Assembly: GCA_022843805.1 (NCBI GenBank)
Contig: JALHMY010000010.1
Span: forward strand, 61,526-125,525
From: Fuerstiella sp.
GTDB taxonomy: Bacteria > Planctomycetota > Planctomycetia > Planctomycetales > Planctomycetaceae
Direction: 5' to 3'
DNA: 64,000 bases
Shown here: one piece after another, positions 19,801 through 28,394 of the stretch
How positions within the stretch are numbered: position 1 is the first letter of the stretch
Layout: each line of letters begins with the position of its first letter
Program-made: the position numbers and the translations under genes
Notes under the pieces: model-generated
What the model saw: the letters and a program-made list of their open reading frames with translations, nothing else
Told to the model about the DNA's origin: nothing
The model's database searches: none

Positions 19801-20019
19801 ACCTTTTTCATCTCGCGAAACGGCAATCGGCCGCTCGACCAGTTCTGGAATCGTGACCTTTTGTACCTCATATCCTTCGGCCACCCGAATGGTTTTCGAT
19901 CCGAATACGAATTCTTCGGCGACGGCGCGTTTTTCGAATGAAAGTGGCGCTGTGCAAAATATGCCGAAGGCGAGCAGATAACCGGGCAGTGAAAAGGACT
20001 GCAGGGGGGCAGGTCGCAT
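16843..20019 (-). CDS. PVC-type heme-binding CxxCH protein with dehydrogenase-like propeller and HEAT repeats
   Basis: Start set at residue M of MRPAPLQSFSLPGYLLAFGI (20019), which opens with a signal peptide. The longer frame to 20205 adds a basic unstructured head. The 1058-residue protein has three parts. An N-terminal beta-propeller of the membrane-bound dehydrogenase type covers about residues 40-420 (NGERFLSCTFFQFPEAG, VFEDADGSLLVVDTGGWYKV). HEAT-like helical repeats cover about 430-900 (AAAEALGRIGDSSSVSAI, RRAVWTLAAIDHANA). A C-terminal cytochrome c domain carries CINCHKLGYGGGRLGPDLS (CxxCH at about residue 960). It is periplasmic or in the paryphoplasm. Enzymatic activity is unproven; oxidation of sugars or alcohols with heme transfer is the usual guess. 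Confidence 0.92.
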   Translation of the reverse strand: MRPAPLQSFSLPGYLLAFGIFCTAPLSFEKRAVAEEFVFGSKTIRVAEGYEVQKVTIPELVERPIAVSRDEKGRLYVTDSGGMSERAEQQLELKPHSIRRLEDTNDDGVYDRSTLFADRMMFPEGCQWFQGSLYVAAPPEIWKLTDTDDDGVADKREVWFNGKTLTGCGNDLHGPYLGHDGQMYWCKGAFAEQSYTLPTGKPFVTRASHIFRAKTDGTGIEPVLTGGMDNPVNVAFLANGERFLSCTFFQFPEAGRRDGLIHAIYGGVYGKKHDSIYAHQMTGEVMPVLNHQSAAAPCGLIAGSEALFGGGAEQSLFACYFNLHKVVRHDLIPDGPTYTTQDTDFIACDHPDFHPTDVFEDADGSLLVVDTGGWYKVCCPTSQLAKPDVLGAVYRVRRKGTQATTDPLGRMIAWDAQTPAQLTKLLADSRLFVQRRATQTLRNIGAAAVAPLSECVTKHSSAVVRRRAVWTLAAIDHANARAAVRHAFQDSDLTTRQAAVHTAALWRDKEALPQLVQLIGSAEAGVARAAAEALGRIGDSSSVSAILNACAALPDYTPDTSGAPSDAAIRIREHALIYALIETGDGKAIASGLQATSVKTRRAALVALDQISDSGLTADQVIPLMKASDAILNATAVWIVGHHADWGSPLATFFQQRLVDAEKLTEDGREQLTTLLANLSRAPEIQQLLLTQLKVADQQSAQLVTVKAMARAGLSTTPPAWLDAMAEVLPGSSQTLAPAAVNACRQWTLPKGGHPALAAALLKLAEREDLSSAIRLDAILAAGPAQSLTPALFGLLMNSLSPEQPMSERTTAATVLGASSLTSEQRMTLLGAMKKVGPLELPKLLPVFERDQTEPVGLQLVSVLQESDGLRGLRTDLVKPLLAKYPMSVQDAGKPLLTVLNASAEQQAAHLEQLLKELPAGDIRRGHEVFMGKKAACINCHKLGYGGGRLGPDLSNIGKVRNHRDLLEAVVYPSVSIVRGYEPVVAELKDGRTVAGIVISESRDEIVIGIDAEKKSHIARSELEQILPSSVSPMPNGMATLLTPQELGDLMAFLQNLK

Positions 20020-20335
20020 CACCAGATCCTTTGTATCAGAAACCGTTGGGTAAGGATGGCGTGTGAAAATGACAATCTGAGGAACCACACACGTTAATAA
20101 GTTTTTCGTTCCAGCGAAACTGTGTTGAGCTCGCTGCAGGCCGGGTTCCTGCCGGTTTTCTCCGTCCTTCAGTTTCTTTCTGCGCAGGCTGCCGTGAATT
20201 GGCATGTGACGATGAAATTGCCGGGTGCGGTGAAGAATTTTTGGGCAGTGACGCGTTTGTTATCGCGAAATTCAATTATTCTGCCGTATGAGGGATGGTA
20301 CAGGTGGTGAGTTGTCATGTCGGGAGGATTGCCGG

Positions 20336-23300
20336 ATGTTCAGGATTCAGTGTGATTCACAGAGCGGTTTCTTGTGCTGCCCCGCTGCCCGATCAGTGCT
20401 GCTTGTCTCTCTGGTTTCCCTGACGGTTCTCAGCGGCTGTCGCGAATCTGCTCAGAAGGACAACGCTGCCACCGGGGGAGGCAACACGGTTGATGTGGGG
20501 GCCGACCTCACCAGAGAACAGCTGCTCACAGCGATCCGCCTGAAGAACCTGGCGATTGGACATTTGGAAAACAAGGAATGGGTGGAAGCGGAAGCGACAT
20601 TGAAGCAGTTGAGCGAACTGTTGCCGACCGATCGGCTGGCTCTGAGAAATCGTGCAATCGGGCTGTCACTTTCGATTCTCGATCCGGATCCTCACTACAA
20701 TCGTTCAAAGGATCCGGACGGGTATTCTGTTGGCCTCGCTGCCGCAAGAGGGGCCGTTGAACAGTTGGTTCAGGTCTTTCCGGATGAACAGAGTCTTGCG
20801 GATCTGCTTGCGGGAAAACTGTTTGTCATCAATGACTCCCCGGAGAAATCTGAGATTCAGGAAGGTGTTGCCCGACTGAAGTCGGCCGCGGTGTCCAGCG
20901 GTGATCGCGCGGACTATTGGTTCGCTGTGGCTGTCGCCATGGATGGTCACCGGGCATTTGGAGACGGTACAGAGCTTCTCGAGGTGCTCAGGAGATGTTC
21001 GGAACTGCAGCCTGACAATCTCTTTGTCCTGCAGCGACGACTTGAGAAGCTGGCGATGGCCTTGAATTCCAATGTCCCGGAGGTCAGGAAGCTCGGAGCG
21101 GAATTGCCCGAACTGATGAAAGCTGCGATTCCTATGATTTCCCCTCTCAATGACGTTGTTCTGAAGCAGCATCGCATCAATCTGGTGGATACGATCAATT
21201 CAGCGATCGGTAAATATAACGGCACCAATGCGGCCATTCTTTTTCCGTCGGCGATGGCGGTCAAGGGATTGATTCTGCCGGAGACTGCTACCCAGATTGA
21301 CAGGCGTCGCATTGACCGCAATCTGCTGGAATACCTGCTTCTGGAATTTGATGAGACATTTATGGCTCGCGTCGAGGCTGCCGGGTTAAAGCCTGCACCA
21401 GCGGAACTCGTTGTGAAAGGCTTTCAGAAAACCTCGTTGCTTTCCGAATTGAAAGCCATCACTGTCGTCGACAGCCTCGATATGAATCTGGATGGGTTCG
21501 ATGACCTGATTGTACTGTCAGAGGGGAGGATCAGGGTTTATAGCCGGGGAGCATCTTCTTCGGGTGACTGGCAGCTGCTGATGGAGACGCCAGCCGATGC
21601 TGGTCTGCTGGAATCATTCCTGCTGGTGGATGTGGATCGCGACTTTGATCGTGCGCTTTCAGACCTGAAGACGCCAGCACTTCTTCAGGACCGGGACGGC
21701 GACCGCAAAACGGTAACGGATCCGGCTCAGAAGAATCGCTGGTACGACACCGACCCTGATCTGGTCGCGTGGAGCGGGCGGGCCGTGACGGTTTATCGTA
21801 ATCAGGCGGCCGCTGATGGAACGCGATTGTTTGAGATTCAGGCAAAGCTTGATGCTCCCGCGGATGTACATCAGATCGTGGCGGCGGACCTTGAAGCCGA
21901 CGGAGATCTTGATCTGATTGCTGCCACAAGCTCCGGCATGGCCCTTTGGAAGAATCTGGATGGCACTCAGTTTGAGCTGATTACCGAGGGTCTTTCACTT
22001 CCGGATTATCCTGTCGCAGGGCTCGCTATCGGAGACTGGAATCGTGATGTTGCAATGGACATTGTCGGTGTTTCCGCTGCGGGAAAGGCGGGTACTCTTC
22101 AGAACATGCTGCATGGTCGCTTTCGCTGGCTGACGGACACGGACGGTCTGAGTGATATTCCTTCAGCAAGCGTGATTCGGATTGGTGACTTCGATGCTAA
22201 CCTGAGCTGGGACGCGGTTACGGGCGGTCCTTCCGGAGTTCATTTGCAAATGACTCAGACCGCCGTCACGGGCGGCATGAGTGTTCTGAAGGCACAGAAG
22301 CTGTCCGATCGCCCGGTATCGGCTCTGCAGCTGTCGGACTTTGACAATGACGGAGTAACCGACATTCTGGCGGCAGGTGAATCCGGTGTCATCCTTTTAA
22401 GAGGCAAGCCAGGGGGCACGTTCGAAGATGTTTCCTCACTGCTGCCGGATGATGTGAAAAACAGCAGCGTGGCCCGTCTTTCGGTCATGGACTATGACGA
22501 TGACGGCGATGAAGATCCGCTGCTTGTGTCAGCCGATGGTACGCTTCACGTGTTACTGAACGATGGAGGCAACACCAATCACTGGCTGGACGTTGTTGCA
22601 CGAGCCGTCGCTCAGGACGAACAGTTTAAGTCACAGCGAGTCAACATGCATGCCATCGGCGGTGTGATGGAAATGCGGGCCGGAACCGCATTTCAGGCTC
22701 ACATCATCGACCGACCCCGACTGCGACTGGGGCTCGGCAAATCCACTGGCGCGGATGTTATTCGGATCATCTGGACTGACGGAGTTCCTCAGGACATTGT
22801 CACCCCTGAACTGCTGAGGTCTCGAATTGGTATTCTCGCACCTCAGATTCTGAAAGGCTCCTGCCCTTATATTTACACCTGGAACGGTGAAAAGTTTGAA
22901 TTCTTCAGTGACTGTCTCTGGGCCGCTCCGATTGGCCTGGTTCAGGCAAATGGCGACCTTGCGCCGACACGCGAATGGGAAAATCTGCTCATACCAGGCA
23001 GTCAGCTGGCCCCTCGAAATGGCCGCTATGTACTTCAGTTTACCGAAGAACTGTGGGAGGCCGCCTATTTTGATGAGGTGCGCCTGGCGGCGATCGACCA
23101 TCCGGCAGATGTCTCAGTCTTCACGAATGAAAAAGTTGGCTCACCTGAAATGGCGGCTCACCGAATCCATACTGTTCGCGATCGAAGACTTCCAAAGTCG
23201 GTTGTTGACAGCCGGGGAACCGATTTATTGCCCGGTCTGATGTCACAGGATGGAAATTATATACAGGCCTTTGAGGGACGTAAGATTCAGGGCCTGACAG

Positions 23301-24184
23301 ATCCGTGGTCGATGGAGTTCGATCCGGGTCTCGATGAAAAGCCGACCAGTCTGCGACTGGTGCTGATCGGCTGGGTATTTCCAACAGACACCTCACTGAA
23401 TGTGGCGATTCAGCAGAATGCTCAGCTGGCCCCCCCTGCTCCACCGTCGATTGAAGTGAAGGACTCGTCGGGTCAGTGGACCATGGTCAAACCGTTCATC
23501 GGATTTCCGAGCGGTAAGACCAAAGCCATGGTCGTGGATTTATCGGATGCATTCCTGACGAATGATTTTCGGTTTCGTCTGTCGTCCAGTATGGAACTGT
23601 ACTGGGATGCTGCATTCTTTATTGTTGATGAAGCGGATGCGCAGACCAGCGTTCATGATTGCGATCTGAAGGCGGCTGACCTGCATTTTCGGGGATTTTC
23701 GAGGCGAGTATATGCGGACAATGCGTTGTTCCGAAACGGGCATGCGCCCGAAGGGTACGATTACGATTCCGTAACAACCGCACCTCGATGGCCGGCAATG
23801 ATGGGCCGATTTACCCGATATGGACATGCGACGGAGCTGCTTCAGGCACAGGATGACCGAATGGTTGTGATGGGGCCGGGAGATGAACTGACTGTGGAAT
23901 TTGAGGTTCCTCGCGAGGCGATCCCTGAAGGCTGGGTTCGGGATTTTGTGCTGTACAATGTTGGCTGGGATAAGGATGCGGACCTGAATACTGTGTATGG
24001 TCAGTCGTCAGAACCCTTCCCTTCCAGATCAATGACACGATACCCATTTTCAGAAGGTGAAATGGAAGTTCCTTCGCCCGAGCATTTGCAGTATCTGGAT
24101 GAGTGGCAGACTCGATTCTATCAGCCCGGAAATTTCTGGAGTGTGATTCGCGACGCCGCCGACATTCAGCGTGAATCAAATTAA
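20336..24184 (+). CDS. Large lipoprotein with TPR-like, FG-GAP/VCBS and ASPIC/UnbV-like domains
   Basis: Start at ATG 20336, preceded by GGGAGGA (20322-20328). It gives a 1282-residue product with a lipoprotein signal whose Cys lies in LSGCRES. Residues about 55-260 are TPR-like helices. Residues about 380-760 hold calcium-type propeller blades: VVDSLDMNLDGFDDLIVLS, AADLEADGDLDLIAATSSG, DFDNDGVTDILAAGESG and MDYDDDGDEDPLLVSADG. Next comes an ASPIC/UnbV-like block (RLRLGLGKSTGADVIRIIW, about 800-830). The C-terminal 450 residues are beta-rich and unassigned. Such proteins occur in many planctomycete copies. The role is unknown; surface binding of carbohydrates is a guess. It is divergent from the CxxCH gene across 316 bp. 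Confidence 0.9.
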   Translation: MFRIQCDSQSGFLCCPAARSVLLVSLVSLTVLSGCRESAQKDNAATGGGNTVDVGADLTREQLLTAIRLKNLAIGHLENKEWVEAEATLKQLSELLPTDRLALRNRAIGLSLSILDPDPHYNRSKDPDGYSVGLAAARGAVEQLVQVFPDEQSLADLLAGKLFVINDSPEKSEIQEGVARLKSAAVSSGDRADYWFAVAVAMDGHRAFGDGTELLEVLRRCSELQPDNLFVLQRRLEKLAMALNSNVPEVRKLGAELPELMKAAIPMISPLNDVVLKQHRINLVDTINSAIGKYNGTNAAILFPSAMAVKGLILPETATQIDRRRIDRNLLEYLLLEFDETFMARVEAAGLKPAPAELVVKGFQKTSLLSELKAITVVDSLDMNLDGFDDLIVLSEGRIRVYSRGASSSGDWQLLMETPADAGLLESFLLVDVDRDFDRALSDLKTPALLQDRDGDRKTVTDPAQKNRWYDTDPDLVAWSGRAVTVYRNQAAADGTRLFEIQAKLDAPADVHQIVAADLEADGDLDLIAATSSGMALWKNLDGTQFELITEGLSLPDYPVAGLAIGDWNRDVAMDIVGVSAAGKAGTLQNMLHGRFRWLTDTDGLSDIPSASVIRIGDFDANLSWDAVTGGPSGVHLQMTQTAVTGGMSVLKAQKLSDRPVSALQLSDFDNDGVTDILAAGESGVILLRGKPGGTFEDVSSLLPDDVKNSSVARLSVMDYDDDGDEDPLLVSADGTLHVLLNDGGNTNHWLDVVARAVAQDEQFKSQRVNMHAIGGVMEMRAGTAFQAHIIDRPRLRLGLGKSTGADVIRIIWTDGVPQDIVTPELLRSRIGILAPQILKGSCPYIYTWNGEKFEFFSDCLWAAPIGLVQANGDLAPTREWENLLIPGSQLAPRNGRYVLQFTEELWEAAYFDEVRLAAIDHPADVSVFTNEKVGSPEMAAHRIHTVRDRRLPKSVVDSRGTDLLPGLMSQDGNYIQAFEGRKIQGLTDPWSMEFDPGLDEKPTSLRLVLIGWVFPTDTSLNVAIQQNAQLAPPAPPSIEVKDSSGQWTMVKPFIGFPSGKTKAMVVDLSDAFLTNDFRFRLSSSMELYWDAAFFIVDEADAQTSVHDCDLKAADLHFRGFSRRVYADNALFRNGHAPEGYDYDSVTTAPRWPAMMGRFTRYGHATELLQAQDDRMVVMGPGDELTVEFEVPREAIPEGWVRDFVLYNVGWDKDADLNTVYGQSSEPFPSRSMTRYPFSEGEMEVPSPEHLQYLDEWQTRFYQPGNFWSVIRDAADIQRESN

Positions 24185-24222
24185 TTCGTCGATGCAAGGT
24201 ATCGTGCATCCGCCCACGTAGG

Positions 24223-24315
24223 CGAGTCTCTCCGAGACTCGCAACGAGCGCTTCAGCCGGTTTCACCACTGGCTTGAGCTGGAGACGGAGGATGTTCGAG
24301 TCTCTCCGAGACTCG
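24223..24315. repeat. Two copies of a perfect 19-bp palindrome
   Basis: CGAGTCTC-TCC-GAGACTCG at 24223-24241 is repeated exactly at 24297-24315. It begins 38 bp after the stop of the large lipoprotein gene and could form hairpins in the transcript, so it may act as a terminator as well as a repeat. Confidence 0.8.
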
Positions 24316-24485
24316 CGCTCAATCGCGGCTGCCCGGTTCTCTCCGGGATGCCGGGGCCTTCGAGTCTCGGCAGCGCGCGACATCTCGGAGAATACCACGC
24401 ATTTCGAAGAGTTCCTGGGATCCGCGACCAGAAAGGCAACGCTGTGAAGCTTCCGTTCCCCCTGATCCGAGGATGACAAGCTATT

Positions 24486-24520
24486 GGCAGAAAAATTTCA
24501 GGACAGAAAAATCAATCGCA
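24486..24520 (+). repeat. 35-bp dispersed element, copy C (plus)
   Basis: GGCAGAAAAATTTCAGGACA up to ATCAATCGCA. It is nearly identical to 1763-1797 and to the minus-strand copy at 1311-1345, more than 22 kb away. Confidence 0.85.
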
Positions 24521-24820
24521 AAGGAATTGAAGAGGACCACTGGACGTCTTCCCTTCACCTCCTCAATTGTTCCGCATCCGCTCTTCGTCCTATATCTGTT
24601 GTCGATTGGCGTCTCCGCGATATGTCACGGGTACTCAATCATGACAATGAGATTACCCCGATTTGGCATGATCATCAGTGCGATTTTCATTCTATTCATG
24701 AATCTGACTTTTGGGATCTTTCAATTGTTTTTTTTGAATCCGGACATCGAGCCTGAGTGCGGCGGAGTTTCGTCAGCTTGGGATGTCCATGGCCGGGCAG
24801 GTCTGTGATTTCAGCGTATA

Positions 24821-24897
24821 CCGGCCGGCTGACACCGGCCGCTCGCCAAAACGTCATGGGATTTGGCGAGCGGGATGCGTCAGCTTCCCGGTTTGCG
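24821..24897. repeat. 77-bp direct repeat, copy 1
   Basis: Begins CCGGCCGGCTGACACCGGCC and ends CAGCTTCCCGGTTTGCG. The head CCGGCCGGCTGACACCGGCC is itself self-complementary. Copy 2 is at 24968-25044. Confidence 0.88.
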
Positions 24898-24967
24898 TTC
24901 CGGGATATCCGTTTTCTTGCGCTCGAACCGTGGGACGACTTGCGATTGATATTGCCGCATAATCGTA

Positions 24968-25044
24968 CCGGCCGGCTGACACCGGCCGCTAGCCGAAACG
25001 CATTGGGATTTGGCGAGCGGGATGCGTCAGCTTCCCGGTCTGCG
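24968..25044. repeat. 77-bp direct repeat, copy 2, overlapping a gene end
   Basis: Same unit as 24821-24897 with a handful of substitutions, spaced 147 bp start to start. It overlaps the last codons and stop (25027) of the oppositely reading GT39-like gene, so that protein's C-terminus is written by repeat DNA. Confidence 0.88.
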
Positions 25045-26952
25045 ATTTCCTGCCGCAGACTGTTCCGAACACGGGATTGCATCCAGTCCAAGCCGAGTCC
25101 GCATCGCATTGGCTTGATGACAGTCCAGATGGTAAATTCGGATCGAATATCCAGCATGTCCCACGGGAGTTTCATCCAAAAACAACGCCGGATATTGACT
25201 CCCATTGCTGACATCGCTGCCCGAGACGAGTCGCTGGCGCTGGAAGCCGCGGAGGATACTGGCGCTGAGTGCATACCAGCCGGGTTCCGGACCGTTTTGT
25301 GGAATGGGCTGTGAATGAATTTCAAATTGTTCAGGATCCGACACATTCAGGCAAAACACGTAGAGTGGTGTGGCATCCTGATGGCTTGATACCCAGTCCT
25401 TCAGAAACAGCATGTCCTGGCCCCAGTCAAAACTTGCCCGTATGAGATGCGAGTCTCCATTACTCGGCCCACCAGCCGCTTCGTTGAAATACGACAAACT
25501 GTGAGGATACACATACAGGCTGCTCAAAGTTGTCCAGCCTGTCAAAACCCATAACACCATGTTCCGCACTCGCCCGCCCTGCTGAGCCCACACAGTCGTG
25601 CGACCGACCCACACAAAGATAAATGGCAGCATTGGCAGCAAATATCTTAGCAGCTTGATCGTCGTTACGCTGCTGACAAATACCAGCACCGTCAACGCGG
25701 GCAGCCAAAACACAAGTGCCGTCCACCAGCCGTCAGTGAATCTGATTCCCGGCAGTTCCGTAGCCTCAGTCTGGTGCGCTGCAAAGTTTTCAGGGCGGGA
25801 AAGTTCTCTGGTTGCGGCGGGCAGGGTCTTTGTCGTAAGCCAATCCCATATAGCCAGCAACAGGATAAGCCAGGTTCCAAGTGGCATTTTGACCAGCAGG
25901 CCGTACACATAGAAGTACCAGACATTGGTATCAAAGAACTCGCCATGCACATAGGTTTCAATCGGGGCCAGTCGAAGATGATCGGCGATCGCATCAATGC
26001 CAAAAATATACTGCTGAGGCAATGGAATCGGAATTTCTCGTGGCCACGAGCCTGCTCCAGATTCCGGGTGCTTCGGATCGACGGCGAACTGCTGAAGTCC
26101 TGGACTTTGAAACTGAAATGTGCCCCAGGGCTGCAATGTCCCCTGAAATGCATACCCCAGATTGATGACGTAAATCATCAACAGACACATGACTATGATC
26201 TGCGAGGGAAACGGCCACCGCACTGGTCGAGGCGATGCAAATCGACGGGCGATCCACAACAACAGAAAGAGCGGCGGCAGAATCACCCAGATATACTTTG
26301 CCAGCAGAGCGGCTCCGAGGGCAACCCCGCTGATTACGGAATTACCCATCGTCGGTTTCCGCATCCACAGCCAGAATGCCCGAGCCGACGTAATGCCCAG
26401 CGATGTTGCACACAGATCTCCGGTAATCAACGCTCCGTGAGCAAGTATCAGTGGATCAAAACACCACAAAACGAGTGCGAGTAACCCGCCCCGGCGGCCA
26501 TAAAGCTCGCGGCTCCATGAATAACAGATCCAGCCGCCAAGCACAGAAAATGGAATGAGGGCCAGTCGGCCCAGAAATACGTACGTGAGAAGTTCCTTTG
26601 GATCAAGAACCTTGTCCAGATAAACCTCCTGTGAATGGGACCGCGCGAAAAGCAATACCGGAGCCGCAGCGATCAGATCATTCAACGGTGGATTCCCGGG
26701 ATTCTTCCGGAAGTCGAGAGTCCTCCAGTGATAATATCCGGCACTCAGCCGTTCCCGTTCGCCAAAGACCGGCGAATGCCATACCGCATTACCGATCAGT
26801 CCCAGCACATGAATACAAAGGAGGACTATTGGAAGTCCTGAAAAACCCGTGACCTTCCATCTCAGAAAACTCGCTCTTCCGCAAGTGAGTGAGCCAGCGA
26901 TGGTACATTCTCCCGGAGGCTCAGCACCGATGGTCGACATGGCCTTACACAT
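25027..26952 (-). CDS. GT39-like polytopic glycosyltransferase
   Basis: A 641-residue membrane protein with about ten to twelve hydrophobic helices and the layout of dolichyl-phosphate-mannose-type glycosyltransferases (GT39/ArnT-like). A first luminal loop follows helix 1 (GERERLSAGYYHWRTLDFRK, about residues 65-84), with acidic or polar residues where the family has its catalytic pair. Then comes a helix-rich core (GALITGDLCATSLGITSA; ALGAALLAKYIWVILPP). The C-terminal soluble part contains SFDWGQDMLFLKDWVSSHQD. It would transfer a sugar from a polyprenyl carrier to a protein or lipid on the outer face of the membrane. Substrate unknown. The last six codons lie within a 77-bp intergenic repeat, so the end may have been extended or trimmed by the repeat. 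Confidence 0.82.
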   Translation of the reverse strand: MCKAMSTIGAEPPGECTIAGSLTCGRASFLRWKVTGFSGLPIVLLCIHVLGLIGNAVWHSPVFGERERLSAGYYHWRTLDFRKNPGNPPLNDLIAAAPVLLFARSHSQEVYLDKVLDPKELLTYVFLGRLALIPFSVLGGWICYSWSRELYGRRGGLLALVLWCFDPLILAHGALITGDLCATSLGITSARAFWLWMRKPTMGNSVISGVALGAALLAKYIWVILPPLFLLLWIARRFASPRPVRWPFPSQIIVMCLLMIYVINLGYAFQGTLQPWGTFQFQSPGLQQFAVDPKHPESGAGSWPREIPIPLPQQYIFGIDAIADHLRLAPIETYVHGEFFDTNVWYFYVYGLLVKMPLGTWLILLLAIWDWLTTKTLPAATRELSRPENFAAHQTEATELPGIRFTDGWWTALVFWLPALTVLVFVSSVTTIKLLRYLLPMLPFIFVWVGRTTVWAQQGGRVRNMVLWVLTGWTTLSSLYVYPHSLSYFNEAAGGPSNGDSHLIRASFDWGQDMLFLKDWVSSHQDATPLYVFCLNVSDPEQFEIHSQPIPQNGPEPGWYALSASILRGFQRQRLVSGSDVSNGSQYPALFLDETPVGHAGYSIRIYHLDCHQANAMRTRLGLDAIPCSEQSAAGNRRPGS

Positions 26953-27170
26953 CTGATGCCTAAAGATTCATATGGAATTCAATGATCATTGAAGACTCCG
27001 TACTTCCTGCAGTGCCGGCCATGAACCGACATGGCGGGTATTCGAAACGGATGGCTTAGGATCGACTCAAAAATAACAGTTGTCATTCAACTCCGCGCCA
27101 GTGAAATTGCACAGCCAGGAAAGCAAGTACAAGAATCGGAGCTGAAATACATGCACAGGCGATTGTCCTG

Positions 27171-28394
27171 TTACTCACGATTCGAACGCCTCCGCCAAAT
27201 CAGCCACGACAACAAAACCGCAAAAACAATCACGTTACACGCGACTAGCCAAAGGCGGGAAGTCGATTGTCCTTCGGGCACAACCTCCTTGGTAATTGTC
27301 TCCGTGAATACCTGGCCTGCGGCAAGAGTCGGCGTGGGATTTCTAATATCAAAAATCCGCCGACCCGCACCGTTTGCTTCAACTTCTGTTCCGATCACCA
27401 TGGTGTCTGCTTTTAACTCGATCTGAAAGTCTTCGGGACGCGGTGGCTCTTGCCCCAGATCCAGCGACCTCCATTCCTTCACGTAATACGGGTCAGATTT
27501 TCCGGTGCACAGAACTGCGACAACTCGGGAAGCGATCATATGGGATCCACATTTGACGAATTCGGTCGAACGACCTTCCTCCACGACGAAATCGTCCGTG
27601 TTTTCGAAATGAGTCCTTCGCAATACGCGAACCAAAACCGGAACCGAAGGCTCCGTCCACCATTCCGTAACATACTTTGTAGAAAGCTTCCCGTATGGCT
27701 GGACGATCTCTTCGGTGTTTACTTCAAGGAACACTCGGGACTCAGAAATTTCAGAGACCTGATAATCCTCGTCGCGTGGAGTCGGAAATGGTTCACTCGG
27801 CAGACCGACAAACGAACCGCCATTCGGGTTTAGAGGAGAGATCATTGATTCCCCTCGAGTGAATGCTGTTCTATTCGGAGATGGCTGCATCTTAGACCGG
27901 AGTTCAAGATTTGCCTGATTTGCCATATTCTTCCAGCCAGGGCGATAGGTAAATTCCAGCGCAATACTGCTCACCTCGTCATATCCGAGTCCCCGCACTC
28001 GCACTTGTCCTCCACTCAGTTTCGTTACTCCCTCAGGCGAACTTTCGGGCACGACTTCCTGCCCGCTGGCATCTGACGCCCCGGAGATCCTCGGCCCTTT
28101 GCTATCGTCGAACGAATGCCGAAGGTACTGCCCATCCCTGCAGAAGCGACCGGAACCAACGCTTAGAAAGTGAACGGGAATATCGTTAGAAAATGCTGCT
28201 TCAACGTCCGTTACCGACCATTCCCGAAGGGTATACGTACAACGAAATTGTGATTCATTCGCAACTTGCTCGTATGCTGCGCGAAGTGCCTGAACAGTTG
28301 CGGCATCGCCGCGAGAGGGATTAGTATGGAAAAACACTATGAGAATTGTGAGGAAATAAAGCATGCAGCACGACTCAGGGGGTTTCGTTGTCAT
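27171..28394 (-). CDS. Secreted, C-terminally anchored protein of unknown function (paralogue B)
   Basis: A 407-residue protein, not recognised. An N-terminal signal (CCMLYFLTILIVFFHTNPSR) leads to a soluble domain. A single C-terminal helix (LVACNVIVFAVLLSWLIW) ends in a basic tail, RRRSNRE, so most of the protein would be outside the cytoplasm. It is a paralogue of the upstream gene: both share an FKCTYT/FRCTYT block near residue 50 and a common closing section (PRPEDFQIELKADTMVIG against PDPDDMKLVVPADARMYG). The start codon overlaps the upstream stop as ATGA (28391-28394), so translation is probably coupled. A VPEGQ motif precedes the anchor. Confidence 0.75.
   Translation of the reverse strand: MTTKPPESCCMLYFLTILIVFFHTNPSRGDAATVQALRAAYEQVANESQFRCTYTLREWSVTDVEAAFSNDIPVHFLSVGSGRFCRDGQYLRHSFDDSKGPRISGASDASGQEVVPESSPEGVTKLSGGQVRVRGLGYDEVSSIALEFTYRPGWKNMANQANLELRSKMQPSPNRTAFTRGESMISPLNPNGGSFVGLPSEPFPTPRDEDYQVSEISESRVFLEVNTEEIVQPYGKLSTKYVTEWWTEPSVPVLVRVLRRTHFENTDDFVVEEGRSTEFVKCGSHMIASRVVAVLCTGKSDPYYVKEWRSLDLGQEPPRPEDFQIELKADTMVIGTEVEANGAGRRIFDIRNPTPTLAAGQVFTETITKEVVPEGQSTSRLWLVACNVIVFAVLLSWLIWRRRSNRE

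Larger units (their letters stand above)
24185..24820. other. Gene-free region with palindromes and a dispersed repeat element
   Basis: No supported gene. Two identical 19-bp palindromes (CGAGTCTCTCCGAGACTCG) lie at 24223-24241 and 24297-24315, with a degraded third near 24360-24390. A 35-bp GGCAGAAAAATTTCAGG element lies at 24486-24520. Short open frames at 24473-24808 do not resemble proteins. Confidence 0.6.
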
